From Streptomyces speibonae (GTDB lineage Bacteria > Actinomycetota > Actinomycetes > Streptomycetales > Streptomycetaceae): 7,147 nt of DNA. The DNA lies in assembly GCA_000715605.1 (NCBI GenBank), contig KL568600.1:69716-76862 (forward strand), written 5' to 3'. The translations under genes and the position numbers were made by a program. The notes below the pieces were generated by a model, which saw only the letters and a program-made list of their open reading frames with translations, was not told where the DNA came from and did no database searches. Below are positions 1-5,794 of this stretch, in pieces. How positions within the stretch are numbered: position 1 is the first letter of the stretch; each line of letters opens with the position of its first letter.

Positions 1-688
1 CCCGCGGGTACTTTTCCTGCCAGGGGTGGAGGGCCCGGTCCAGCTTCTTCCGCGCGGCCTGCCTGATGTCGTCGGCGATTTCGTGGTCCACCCCCCAGGG
101 CACGTAGGCGTGGACGGGCAGGCTCTGTCCGTGTACGGCCCGCAGCGGCACGTTCCGTGCCGCTGCCGTGGCGAAGGCGAACGCGAGCAGGTCGTCGCAG
201 GGGCCGTGCAGTTTCAGCGCGACCACGACCTGGCCCGTCTCCCCCGGCTCGGTCCCCGGAGCTTCCGTACGGGTCCCGGCACGGACCAGGACGACCGGCC
301 GCTCGGCATGTGCCGCGACCGACATGCTGATGTCGCCGAGGAAGTAGCTCTCGACGAGCTCCAGCCCGCGCGAGCCGAGCACGGTCATGGAGGACTCCGA
401 CGCCGCGTGCAGCAGTGCTTCCTGCGCCTCGTCCGCCACCAGACTCCCGACGATGGCGAGACCCGGATGGAGCCCCTGCAGTTCCGACTGCGCGTTGTGC
501 ACCAGCCGCTTCGCCCAGTAGTTCTGGTCCGTCTCGGAGGGAGTCCTGGCCGGTTCCGGCGCCAGCATGGGCCACGCGTGCAGCAGGCGCAGCCCGACGT
601 TGCGGCGCTCGGCCTCGTCCGCGGCCCACCGAGCGGCGGAAAGACTCTCGGGTGAGCCGTCGAGACCAACAGTGATCACTGGCTCCAT
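1..688 (-). CDS. Universal stress protein, tandem UspA domains (3' end cut by window edge)
   Basis: Reading from an ATG at 688-686 down to base 2 gives 229 open residues with no stop, so the end of the gene lies outside the window. The first UspA domain (residues about 3-136) opens with the nucleotide-binding strand ITVGLDGS (Asp10) and has the phosphate-loop motif GSRG (105-108), followed nine residues later by Gly118-Asp119 where the family normally has Gly-Ser/Thr. It ends RPVVLVR. The second domain starts near residue 152 (QVVVALKL) and runs into a typical HPWQEKYP segment. UspA proteins are cytoplasmic ATP-binding stress proteins, and several mycobacterial ones belong to the DosR dormancy regulon. 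In the second domain the Asp usual in this strand appears to be Lys159, so that half may not bind ATP in the standard way. A GGAGG lies 8 bases before the ATG, which supports this start. It is divergent from the broken paralogue at 882. The family call is secure; the cellular role is inferred. Confidence 0.93.
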   Translation of the reverse strand, partial: MEPVITVGLDGSPESLSAARWAADEAERRNVGLRLLHAWPMLAPEPARTPSETDQNYWAKRLVHNAQSELQGLHPGLAIVGSLVADEAQEALLHAASESSMTVLGSRGLELVESYFLGDISMSVAAHAERPVVLVRAGTRTEAPGTEPGETGQVVVALKLHGPCDDLLAFAFATAAARNVPLRAVHGQSLPVHAYVPWGVDHEIADDIRQAARKKLDRALHPWQEKYPR

Positions 689-881
689 GGCACCTGCCTC
701 CATCTCGTAAGAAGCTGGAACGGTGGTGACCGGGTAGGCCTCTCGGAAACGCGGTACACCGCACGGTGCCTGCCACCACTCATTCGAGAGTTACCGCAAT
801 CCCTCGGGTCGTGCACGCGGGCCCGATCTCGGCCGGGACTCGAAGGGCGAGGTCGAACAGAGGTCGAACAAAGGACCGGAG
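689..881. promoter_or_regulatory. Divergent intergenic region between two universal stress protein genes
   Basis: This 193-bp gap must hold the promoter of the minus-strand stress protein gene and, originally, that of the plus-strand one. Visible elements are two overlapping small palindromes at 751-768 (GCGGT-AC-ACCGC and CACCG-CA-CGGTG), a lone DosR-type half-site GGGAC at 835-839, and an 11-bp perfect tandem repeat at 849-870. I cannot identify a convincing -35/-10 pair on either strand. The assignment as a promoter region rests on gene orientation. Confidence 0.5.
849..870. repeat. Perfect 11-bp tandem repeat (GAGGTCGAACA x2)
   Basis: GAGGTCGAACA occurs at 849-859 and again immediately at 860-870, with no mismatch. 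It ends 11 bases before the start codon of the broken universal stress protein gene at 882, so it lies in its leader. It may be a duplication by replication slippage or a pair of regulator half-sites; nothing in the sequence decides between these. Confidence 0.75.
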
Positions 882-1708
882 ATGGCTGCAACGATGCCCC
901 TGGTGGTGGGGGTCGACGGGTCCGAGCCGAACCTGAAAGCGGTCGGCTGAGCCGCCCGCGAGGCGGCCCTGCACACGATGCCGCTTCACCTGGTGCACGC
1001 GGCGGCCCCGGGTCAGGACGCGTCCGGTCCGCTCACCGCGGCCTCGGAGCGGGCCGCAGAGGTCGCCCCCGGCCTGCGGCTGTCGAGCGATGTACCGCGC
1101 GACGACGCGGTGTCGGCCCTGGTCGGCGAAGGGCGCGGGCCTTCGTGCTGGTGGTCGGGGCCAGGGGGCGCGGGGAGCTGCCCGGACTCCTCCTGGGCTC
1201 GGTCGGACTCGCCGTGGCGGCGCGGGTGGACTGCCCGGTCGTCGTCGTGCGTGGCACGCAGGAGCACCAAAACGGCCGGTTCGGGAGAATCGTGGTGGGT
1301 GTGGAGGACGGAGCGGAAAGCGACACGGCCGTGGAGTACGCCCTGCGTGAGGCTCATGTGCGGCGGTGCGAGCTCATCGCGGTCCACGCCTGGAGCTCAC
1401 CGCTCGGCGCGCCCCCCGAACCTCCGCCCGGGTCGTGGTACGCCCTTGAGGCCCACCATCGCCCGCCCGCGCAGGTGCTCGACGACGCCCTGCGCGGCCC
1501 CGAGAAGCGGTACCCGGACGCCACGGTGTCGCGGCGGGTGGTCGAGGGGCCGGCGCAGCGCGCACTGCTGGAAGCAGCGGCGGAAGCGGATCTGCTGATC
1601 GTCGGTGCCGGGCAACGGCGAGGCCGTCCCGGACTGCAGCTCGGAGTGATCAACCATGCGCTACTGCATCACGCACCGTGTCCGGTCATGGTCGTGCCAC
1701 GGAAGTGA
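882..1708 (+). pseudogene. Broken universal stress protein gene (in-frame TGA plus frameshift)
   Basis: From ATG 882 (ATG 894 is an alternative) the frame reads MAATMPLVVGVDGSEPNLKAVG and then hits TGA at 948-950. It resumes AAREAALHTMPLHLVHA, a textbook UspA first domain in which this position is normally Trp (TGG). The same frame is homologous up to about 1136 (VSALVGEGRG). The homology then continues in the frame that contains 1145: LVVGARGRGELPGLLLGSVGLAVAARVDCPVVVVRG. Restoring one G in the run at 1137-1139 joins the two. The second UspA domain (about 1280-1708) is intact, starting RIVVGVEDGAESDTAVEYALREA and ending in the usual HALLHHAPCPVMVVPRK. Repaired, the protein would be about 275 residues, slightly short for the tandem-domain family. 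A fragment starting at GTG 1145 (187 residues) could still be made. Two independent lesions favour real decay over a sequencing slip. No selenocysteine or recoding signal is apparent. Confidence 0.88.
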
Positions 1709-1715
1709 GCAGCGC

Positions 1716-1742
1716 ACGGCCCGAGGCCGCGCCGAGGGCCGT
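1716..1742 (+). terminator. Hairpin after the broken stress protein gene
   Basis: ACGGCCC (1716-1722) and GGGCCGT (1736-1742) form a perfect 7-bp GC-rich stem around a 13-base loop, beginning 8 bases after the stop at 1706-1708. No T-run follows, which is common for terminators in high-GC actinobacteria. Position and stem strength suggest a terminator separating this gene from the downstream run. Confidence 0.5.
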
Positions 1743-1769
1743 CGCCAAGGCCTGAAGGAACGTCCACCA

Positions 1770-1783
1770 GGGACCTTCGGCCC
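1770..1783 (+). promoter_or_regulatory. Candidate DosR/OsdR-type operator (GGGACCTTCGGCCC)
   Basis: The 14-mer matches the core of the published mycobacterial DosR consensus, GGGACTWWAGTCCC, at 11 of 14 positions by my hand count. Both outer half-sites are recognisable (GGGAC and G.CCC). It lies 71 bp before the start of the Rv1733c-family gene, whose mycobacterial relative is DosR-controlled. Streptomyces OsdR is known to control a DosR-like regulon. The element is seen in the sequence; binding by a DosR-type regulator is inferred. Confidence 0.55.
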
Positions 1784-1798
1784 AGTGACCGGAGCCCG

Positions 1799-1815
1799 CC
1801 ACCGTTCGACGGTGG
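1799..1815 (+). promoter_or_regulatory. Perfect inverted repeat in the leader of the Rv1733c-family gene
   Basis: CCACCGT (1799-1805) and ACGGTGG (1809-1815) are perfect complements around a TCG centre. The element lies between the DosR-like box and the ribosome binding site at 1843-1847. It could be a compact RNA hairpin in the leader or a protein operator. There is no T-run after it. Confidence 0.45.
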
Positions 1816-1854
1816 TAAGGGAAGCGACCAGCGCACTGTGCTGGAGGCCCGACC

Positions 1855-2460
1855 ATGAGTACCCGAAGTTCACCGTACGCGTCCGGTCCGCTGGAGCCAC
1901 GCGGGCACGGGACGCCTAAGGGGCACAACCCTCTGATCCGTACGTCGGACCGGGTCGAGTTGTGGCTGCGTCGCGTGCTGATGGTCGTGCTGGTCGTCGG
2001 CCTTCCGGTGGCAGGTCTCGTCGTCGGCAGGACGACGTACGAGTCGTCGATACGCACGGTGCAGACCCAGTCCGCGGAGCGGCAGCAGGTCGATGCACAG
2101 GTGATGTCGATCACCGAGAACGTCGGCCGGGCGACGAAGGAACAGGCAGAGGTCCGCTGGACCGACGACAGCGGCGCGGTGCGGACGTCGAGCGCCCGCC
2201 TGAAGCCGGGCATGACCGAGGGCGCCTCGGTGCGTCTCTGGGTGGACCGGCAAGGAACCGTCACCGGTCCGCCGCTGACGAAGCGCCAGGCCCTGGCGAA
2301 CGGCTGGTTCGCCGGAGGCTTCACGGTCATCAGTGTGACGGCCGGTGTCTTCCTGACGCGGGCCGGCGTACGCATCGCGCTGGACCGCAGGAGGTACGCG
2401 CAGTGGGACGCCGAGTGGGGTCGGGTGGAGCCCGAGTGGGCCGGCCGGTTCCGCCGGTGA
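1855..2460 (+). CDS. Rv1733c-family two-pass membrane protein
   Basis: This 201-residue protein has the layout of the actinobacterial Rv1733c family. It has a polar N-terminus with NPLIRTSDRVELW, a first hydrophobic segment at residues about 41-58 (VLMVVLVVGLPVAGLVVG), and a soluble loop with the typical VRWTDDSGAVRTSSARL strand pattern (100-115) and VRLWVDRQGTVTGPP. A second hydrophobic segment follows at about 150-168, then a cytoplasmic tail with the diagnostic WDAEWGRVEPEWAGR. The function of the family is unknown; Rv1733c itself is a DosR-regulon membrane protein known as a T-cell antigen. The start is supported by GGAGG (1843-1847), 7 bases before the ATG. A DosR-like box lies upstream. 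The stop is 35 bases before the nicotinate phosphoribosyltransferase start, so the two genes are probably co-transcribed. The family call is confident; no biochemical role can be given. Confidence 0.88.
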   Translation: MSTRSSPYASGPLEPRGHGTPKGHNPLIRTSDRVELWLRRVLMVVLVVGLPVAGLVVGRTTYESSIRTVQTQSAERQQVDAQVMSITENVGRATKEQAEVRWTDDSGAVRTSSARLKPGMTEGASVRLWVDRQGTVTGPPLTKRQALANGWFAGGFTVISVTAGVFLTRAGVRIALDRRRYAQWDAEWGRVEPEWAGRFRR

Positions 2461-2495
2461 CACCTGCAGGCGGAGCGCGATGGAGGAGGTGCCCG

Positions 2496-3869
2496 ATGTC
2501 CGAGGCGATGACCACCGATCTGTACGAAGTGACGATGGCCATGTCCTATCTGCGGGAGGGTATGACCGGTCCGGCGACGTTCAGCCTCTTCGTCCGCGAT
2601 CTGCCGGCGGAGCGGGGTTTTCTGGTTGCGGCGGGGCTGGAATCGGCTCTGGACTACCTGTCCGGGCTGCATGTGGGCCCGGAGGACGTCAGTGCCTTCG
2701 CCGCCGCTCTCCACCGACCGCCACGTGATCTGGAGCCTCTGCTCGGACTGCGATTCACCGGCAGCGTGCGGGCGGTGCCGGAGGGACGGATCGTCCTCGC
2801 GGGTGAGCCCCTGCTGGAGGTGACCGCTCCGCTTCCGCAGGCGCAGCTGGTCGAGACGTACGTGCTCAACCAGGTGAGTCATCAGACGATGATCGCCTCG
2901 AAGGCCGCGCGCTGTGTGCTCGCGGCAGCCGGACACCCGGTGGTGGACTTCTCCCTGCGACGGACCCACGGCGTGCAGGCCGGGTTCCAGTCCGCCCGGC
3001 TCGGTGCGATGACCGGTTTTGCGGGGACCAGCAACGTGGCCGCGGCCACGTCCCTGGGCCTGCCCGCCGTCGGCACGATGGCCCACTCGTACGTGGAGGC
3101 GTTCCAAGACGAGGAGGAGGCGTTCCGCGCGTTCGCCCGAACCCACCCCGGCCCCGTGACCTTCCTGGTGGACACCTATGACACCGAGGAGGGCGTCCGC
3201 GTCGCGGCACGTGTGCTCAAGGACCTGAACCGCGGACCGGGCTGTGCCGTACGCCTGGACAGCGGTGATCTGGGAGCCCTTGCGGTGCGCACCCGGAACC
3301 TGCTCGACGAAGCGGGCCTGACCGACGTGCGGATCACCGCCAGCGGAGGGCTCGACGAGTACGCCGTGGACGACCTGGTCCGCTCCGGAGCACCGGTCGA
3401 CGTCTACGCGGTCGGCACGCGGGTCGGCGTCTCGGCCGACGCGCCGTACCTGGACTCCGCGTACAAAATGGTGGAGTACGAAGGGCGACCGGTCATGAAA
3501 CTCTCGTCGGCGAAGGTGACGGCACCCGGGCGGAAGCAGGTGTTTCGTCGGACCGGTGGTGCCGACGTGATCGGTCTCGCCGACGAGCGGCCACCGAGCG
3601 ACTGCGTACCGCTGCTGGAAACGGTCATGCGGAACGGGCAACGCACCAGCAGCGGGCCGACGCTTCGCGAGTGCCGGGAAAGGTTCACCGCCGACGTGGC
3701 CGCACTGCCGCCGTCCGCCCGGAGGATCCGTACCCCCGTCCCCCCTCGTGCGACGGCCTCCGGGGAGCTCGGCACGCTCACCGAGCGGGTCCGGCGGCGT
3801 ATCACCGAGCGGACGTGGGCGCCAGCCGCGCGGCGAGCGGTGTCCGCCCGACCCGGTGCGGGGTCCTAG
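2496..3869 (+). CDS. pncB: Nicotinate phosphoribosyltransferase (NAD salvage)
   Basis: This 457-residue protein makes nicotinate mononucleotide from nicotinate and phosphoribosyl pyrophosphate with ATP, the first step of the Preiss-Handler NAD salvage route, in the cytoplasm. Family landmarks in order: TDLYEVTM (7-14), RRTHG (155-159), GFAGTSN (174-180), GTMAHS (193-198) with the His197 expected to be phosphorylated, DTYDT (226-230), RLDSGDL (253-259), TASGGLDE (281-288), AVGTRVGVS (305-313), YKMVEY (323-328) and K.SSAK (335-340). All key blocks are present, so it should be active. The length fits the actinobacterial type, with a roughly 20-residue basic C-terminal tail. The ATG at 2496 is chosen because GGAGGAGGT (2482-2490) sits 5 bases before it and the conserved block starts at residue 7; the frame is open far upstream, but that part is unrelated. 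In mycobacteria the PncB2 paralogue (Rv0573c) is in the DosR regulon, which matches this setting among stress genes. Confidence 0.95.
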   Translation: MSEAMTTDLYEVTMAMSYLREGMTGPATFSLFVRDLPAERGFLVAAGLESALDYLSGLHVGPEDVSAFAAALHRPPRDLEPLLGLRFTGSVRAVPEGRIVLAGEPLLEVTAPLPQAQLVETYVLNQVSHQTMIASKAARCVLAAAGHPVVDFSLRRTHGVQAGFQSARLGAMTGFAGTSNVAAATSLGLPAVGTMAHSYVEAFQDEEEAFRAFARTHPGPVTFLVDTYDTEEGVRVAARVLKDLNRGPGCAVRLDSGDLGALAVRTRNLLDEAGLTDVRITASGGLDEYAVDDLVRSGAPVDVYAVGTRVGVSADAPYLDSAYKMVEYEGRPVMKLSSAKVTAPGRKQVFRRTGGADVIGLADERPPSDCVPLLETVMRNGQRTSSGPTLRECRERFTADVAALPPSARRIRTPVPPRATASGELGTLTERVRRRITERTWAPAARRAVSARPGAGS

Positions 3870-3896
3870 GTCCGTCCCGAGCTGAGGAGGACAGCA

Positions 3897-4181
3897 ATGT
3901 CGCACACCCTGGAATGGAAGACTCGCCTCTACCTCTTCGAGGAGGAGGGCATCACGAAGGCCCGAGCGGTGATCGACACCGGGACCACGGTGCTCACCGG
4001 GCACGGCACCGCACGCCGGAACCCGGCCGACGCGGATGTCCCGGAGATCGGCGACGAGCTGGCTGCGGGCAGGGCCGTACAGGATCTGGGCCGCCAACTG
4101 CTGGACATCGCCGAACGCGATGTCCAGGGGGCGGGTACGGCACAGTCGGAGCCCCGTCCGCCCGTCGGGTGGCCGATGTGA
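3897..4181 (+). CDS. DUF1876 small protein (Rv1738-like)
   Basis: This 94-residue protein matches the DUF1876 family. It has an N-terminal strand pair SHTLEWKTRLYLFEEEGITKARA, the hallmark LTGHGTARRNPADADVPEIGDELAAGRAVQDL (residues 33-64) and an amphipathic helix (LGRQLLDIAERDV, 64-76). The last 18 or so residues are a low-complexity Pro-rich tail without family features. Rv1738 of M. tuberculosis is strongly induced in dormancy through DosR, and its structure resembles ribosome hibernation factors. A role in protecting or silencing ribosomes is therefore plausible but unproven here. AGGAGG (3885-3890) lies 6 bases before the ATG. It starts 27 bases after the pncB stop, so it is very likely in the same operon. 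Confidence 0.9.
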   Translation: MSHTLEWKTRLYLFEEEGITKARAVIDTGTTVLTGHGTARRNPADADVPEIGDELAAGRAVQDLGRQLLDIAERDVQGAGTAQSEPRPPVGWPM

Positions 4182-4192
4182 CCACCCTCCGC

Positions 4193-4224
4193 GCCTCGGC
4201 CCGCGAACCCGCCGGATCCGAGGC
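4193..4224 (+). terminator. Inverted repeat between the DUF1876 gene and hsp20
   Basis: GCCTCGG (4193-4199) and CCGAGGC (4218-4224) are perfect 7-bp complements with an 18-base loop, starting 12 bases after the DUF1876 stop. This may be a weak terminator or a processing hairpin separating the upstream operon from hsp20. The long loop and lack of a T-run keep confidence low. Confidence 0.35.
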
Positions 4225-4249
4225 CCGCCGGACACCCGGTCCGATGAGC

Positions 4250-4265
4250 CGCGGACGCGTCCGCG
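4250..4265. promoter_or_regulatory. Perfect 16-bp palindrome upstream of hsp20
   Basis: CGCGGACGCGTCCGCG reads identically on both strands over all 16 bases and ends 42 bases before the hsp20 start codon. It contains GGAC and GTCC half-sites spaced by two bases, unlike the four-base spacer of a DosR box. It does not resemble the HAIR element of HspR, the CIRCE element of HrcA, or the RheA operator of Streptomyces hsp18. It is a candidate operator or transcription-start-proximal element for hsp20; the binding protein is unknown. Confidence 0.4.
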
Positions 4266-4307
4266 CGACCAGGTGCTCCGCGCACAGGAGAACAGGAGGA
4301 ACGACCG

Positions 4308-4775
4308 ATGACGCTTCCCGTACACCGCAACAGGGGTTCAGTCTCCGGATGGGACCCGTTCCGGGAGCTCGGTGTCTTGCGCACCCGGATGGAACAGCTC
4401 ATGCACTCCACCTTCCCCTTTCCCGGTAGCGGATTCCCCCAGGCCGAGGCAGGGGTGTGGGCGCCGTTGGCCGATGTCGAGGACACCGAGGACGCCTACC
4501 TGATGGAGCTCGAGGTACCCGGCGTCGACAAGGACCGGATCACGGTGGAGGTCGCAGACGGCGAGCTCGACATCCACGGTGAGATCAAGGAGAAGGAACG
4601 CACGGGCGTGCTCCGCAGGCAGGCCCGGCATGTCGGGGAGTTCGACTACCGCACGAATCTGCCTCCGAACGCCGACACCGAGAGCATCACCGCGGAGTTG
4701 GCCAACGGAGTCCTCACCGTGCGCGTCCCCAAGGCCGAGAAGGCCAAGCCGCACCGCATCGAAATCACCGGCTGA
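4308..4775 (+). CDS. Hsp20 / alpha-crystallin small heat-shock protein
   Basis: This 155-residue protein is an ATP-independent holdase chaperone that forms oligomers and binds unfolding proteins in the cytoplasm. The N-terminal arm carries WDPFREL (15-21), usual in bacterial Hsp20. The alpha-crystallin domain spans about 50-142, with ADVEDTEDAYLMELEVPGV, the loop GVLRRQARHVGEFDYRTNLP and the signature ANGVLTVRVPK (132-142). The C-terminal I-x-I anchor is present as IEI (151-153). AGGAGGA (4294-4300) lies 7 bases before the ATG. The gap of 126 bases from the DUF1876 gene, with an inverted repeat and a 16-bp palindrome, suggests its own promoter. In M. tuberculosis the counterpart HspX/Acr is the hallmark of the DosR response and is adjacent to acg; here an acg remnant lies about 1 kb downstream. 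Confidence 0.95.
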   Translation: MTLPVHRNRGSVSGWDPFRELGVLRTRMEQLMHSTFPFPGSGFPQAEAGVWAPLADVEDTEDAYLMELEVPGVDKDRITVEVADGELDIHGEIKEKERTGVLRRQARHVGEFDYRTNLPPNADTESITAELANGVLTVRVPKAEKAKPHRIEITG

Positions 4776-4779
4776 GGGG

Positions 4780-4830
4780 AAGGCGGGGCCGGCCGGCGCA
4801 CTGTGCGGCGACCGCGCCGGTGCCCGCCTT
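4780..4830 (+). terminator. Long GC-rich hairpin after hsp20
   Basis: The outer arms AAGGCGGG (4780-4787) and CCCGCCTT (4823-4830) pair perfectly over 8 bp, and the inner arms CCGGCGC (4793-4799) and GCGCCGG (4814-4820) over 7 bp. They are separated by a small asymmetric internal loop and capped by a 14-base loop. It begins 5 bases after the hsp20 stop, and the right arm ends in TT. This is the strongest hairpin in the window and fits an intrinsic-type terminator, or an mRNA-stabilising end, for hsp20. Confidence 0.65.
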
Positions 4831-4904
4831 CCGTCACCCGACGTCGTTCGAGGAGTGGCTCAGCGGAGAAGTCGCACCCGGTACATGACGAAAGGGCAAC
4901 GATC

Positions 4905-5780
4905 ATGCGAGCTCACCTGGGTGATCAGATCATCGTCGAGAGCCCGGCGACCGGGGGTACCAGGCGCGACGGCGAGATCGTCGGGCTGCACCACGAGGAC
5001 GGCACACCCCCCTACGACGTGCGCTGGTCGGACACGCTCGACGTGACGCTCGTCTTTCCCGGCCCCGACGCCCACATCAAGCATCTCGGACACGAGTCCG
5101 AGACCGATACCGGCGCGCCCTCGCCCGGCATGTCACCCAACCCCGGCGACATCGGCCGGCGCGTCGCCACCGAACGCGAACGGCAGGGCCTGACCCGGGA
5201 GGAGACAGCCCGCCGCGCCCGGATGGCGCCAGACTATCTCGCCTACCTCGAGGAGCACCCCGGCGATCCCAGCCTCGCCACCCTCATCCGACTGGCCGCA
5301 GCACTGAACACCAGCGTGCAGGCACTGCGCGGTGGTGGTGCCGACCTGCCGCCCGGCCGGGGCACGGCCCTGCTGCGCCCCCGGCTCCGGGACCTCGAAC
5401 CGGAGGAGTGCCGGACTCTGCTCTCCACCCACGGTGTGGGACGCATCGCGGTCGCCACAGCCGAAGGCCCCGCGGTGGTGCCGGTCAACTACGAGGTCGT
5501 CGACGACGCGATCGCCTTCCGGACCGCTCCCGGTTCCGTGCCCGCGGCCGCCGTGGGGTCGAACGTCGCCTTCGAGGTCGACCACCTGGACGAGGCCATG
5601 AGCCGGGGGTGGAGCGTGCTCGCCGTGGGCCCCGCACAGGCGGTCACCGAACCCGACGACGTACGGCGTCTGGCTGAACACGCCCACACCACACCGTGGG
5701 CCGGAGGCGAGCGCGAGATGTGGGTGCTGATCCGGCCCGCACAGCTCACCGGACGGCGCATCACCGCGGCCGGAGAGTGA
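4905..5780 (+). CDS. DUF1918 - XRE helix-turn-helix - PPOX three-domain protein
   Basis: This 291-residue protein appears to combine three modules usually found apart. Residues 1-62 are a complete DUF1918 domain (MRAHLGDQIIVESP, RRDGEIVGLHHEDGTPPYDVRW, VFPGPDAHIKHL), a small SH3-like fold normally encoded as a stand-alone protein of about 60 residues. After a linker (63-78) comes an XRE-type helix-turn-helix at 81-142 (IGRRVATERERQGLTREETARRARMAPDYLAYLEEHPGDPSLATLIRLAAALN). Residues about 155-287 match the pyridoxamine-phosphate-oxidase-like (PPOX) fold (GVGRIAVATAEGPAVVPVNYEVVDDAIAFRTAPGS), which binds flavin or F420-type cofactors. A redox-responsive DNA-binding protein is a reasonable guess, but the substrate and target are unknown. 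The start is ATG 4905 with AAAGGG 8 bases upstream. An internal ATG at 5130 (MSPNPGDIG) looks like the start of the usual two-domain protein but lacks a ribosome binding site, so a fusion by loss of a stop codon is likely. Confidence 0.88.
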   Translation: MRAHLGDQIIVESPATGGTRRDGEIVGLHHEDGTPPYDVRWSDTLDVTLVFPGPDAHIKHLGHESETDTGAPSPGMSPNPGDIGRRVATERERQGLTREETARRARMAPDYLAYLEEHPGDPSLATLIRLAAALNTSVQALRGGGADLPPGRGTALLRPRLRDLEPEECRTLLSTHGVGRIAVATAEGPAVVPVNYEVVDDAIAFRTAPGSVPAAAVGSNVAFEVDHLDEAMSRGWSVLAVGPAQAVTEPDDVRRLAEHAHTTPWAGGEREMWVLIRPAQLTGRRITAAGE

Positions 5781-5794
5781 GCGGGGGCCCTCCT

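Noticed and set aside
26..655. 209-codon plus-strand open frame opposite the first universal stress protein gene
   Set aside because: It is the shadow of a clear UspA-family gene on the other strand; its protein is basic and repetitive with no domain.
730..750. Possible second DosR-like box around CGGGTAGGCCTCTCGG
   Set aside because: Only the outer G and C/G positions fit; the central GGGAC/GTCCC half-sites are not preserved.
948..950. TGA as selenocysteine or programmed read-through in the second universal stress protein gene
   Set aside because: The expected residue is Trp, the family has no selenocysteine members that I know of, no hairpin of the right kind follows, and a separate frameshift downstream already breaks the gene.
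1686..4325. 879-codon open frame on the minus strand
   Set aside because: It is antisense to four well-recognised plus-strand genes, its translation is Arg/Pro/His-rich with no family features, and such long antisense frames are routine in DNA this GC-rich.
1831..4806. GCGCACTGTGC repeated at 1831-1841 and 4796-4806
   Set aside because: A shared 11-mer is expected several times by chance in 7 kb of biased sequence, and the second copy overlaps a terminator stem and loop rather than a leader in a comparable position.
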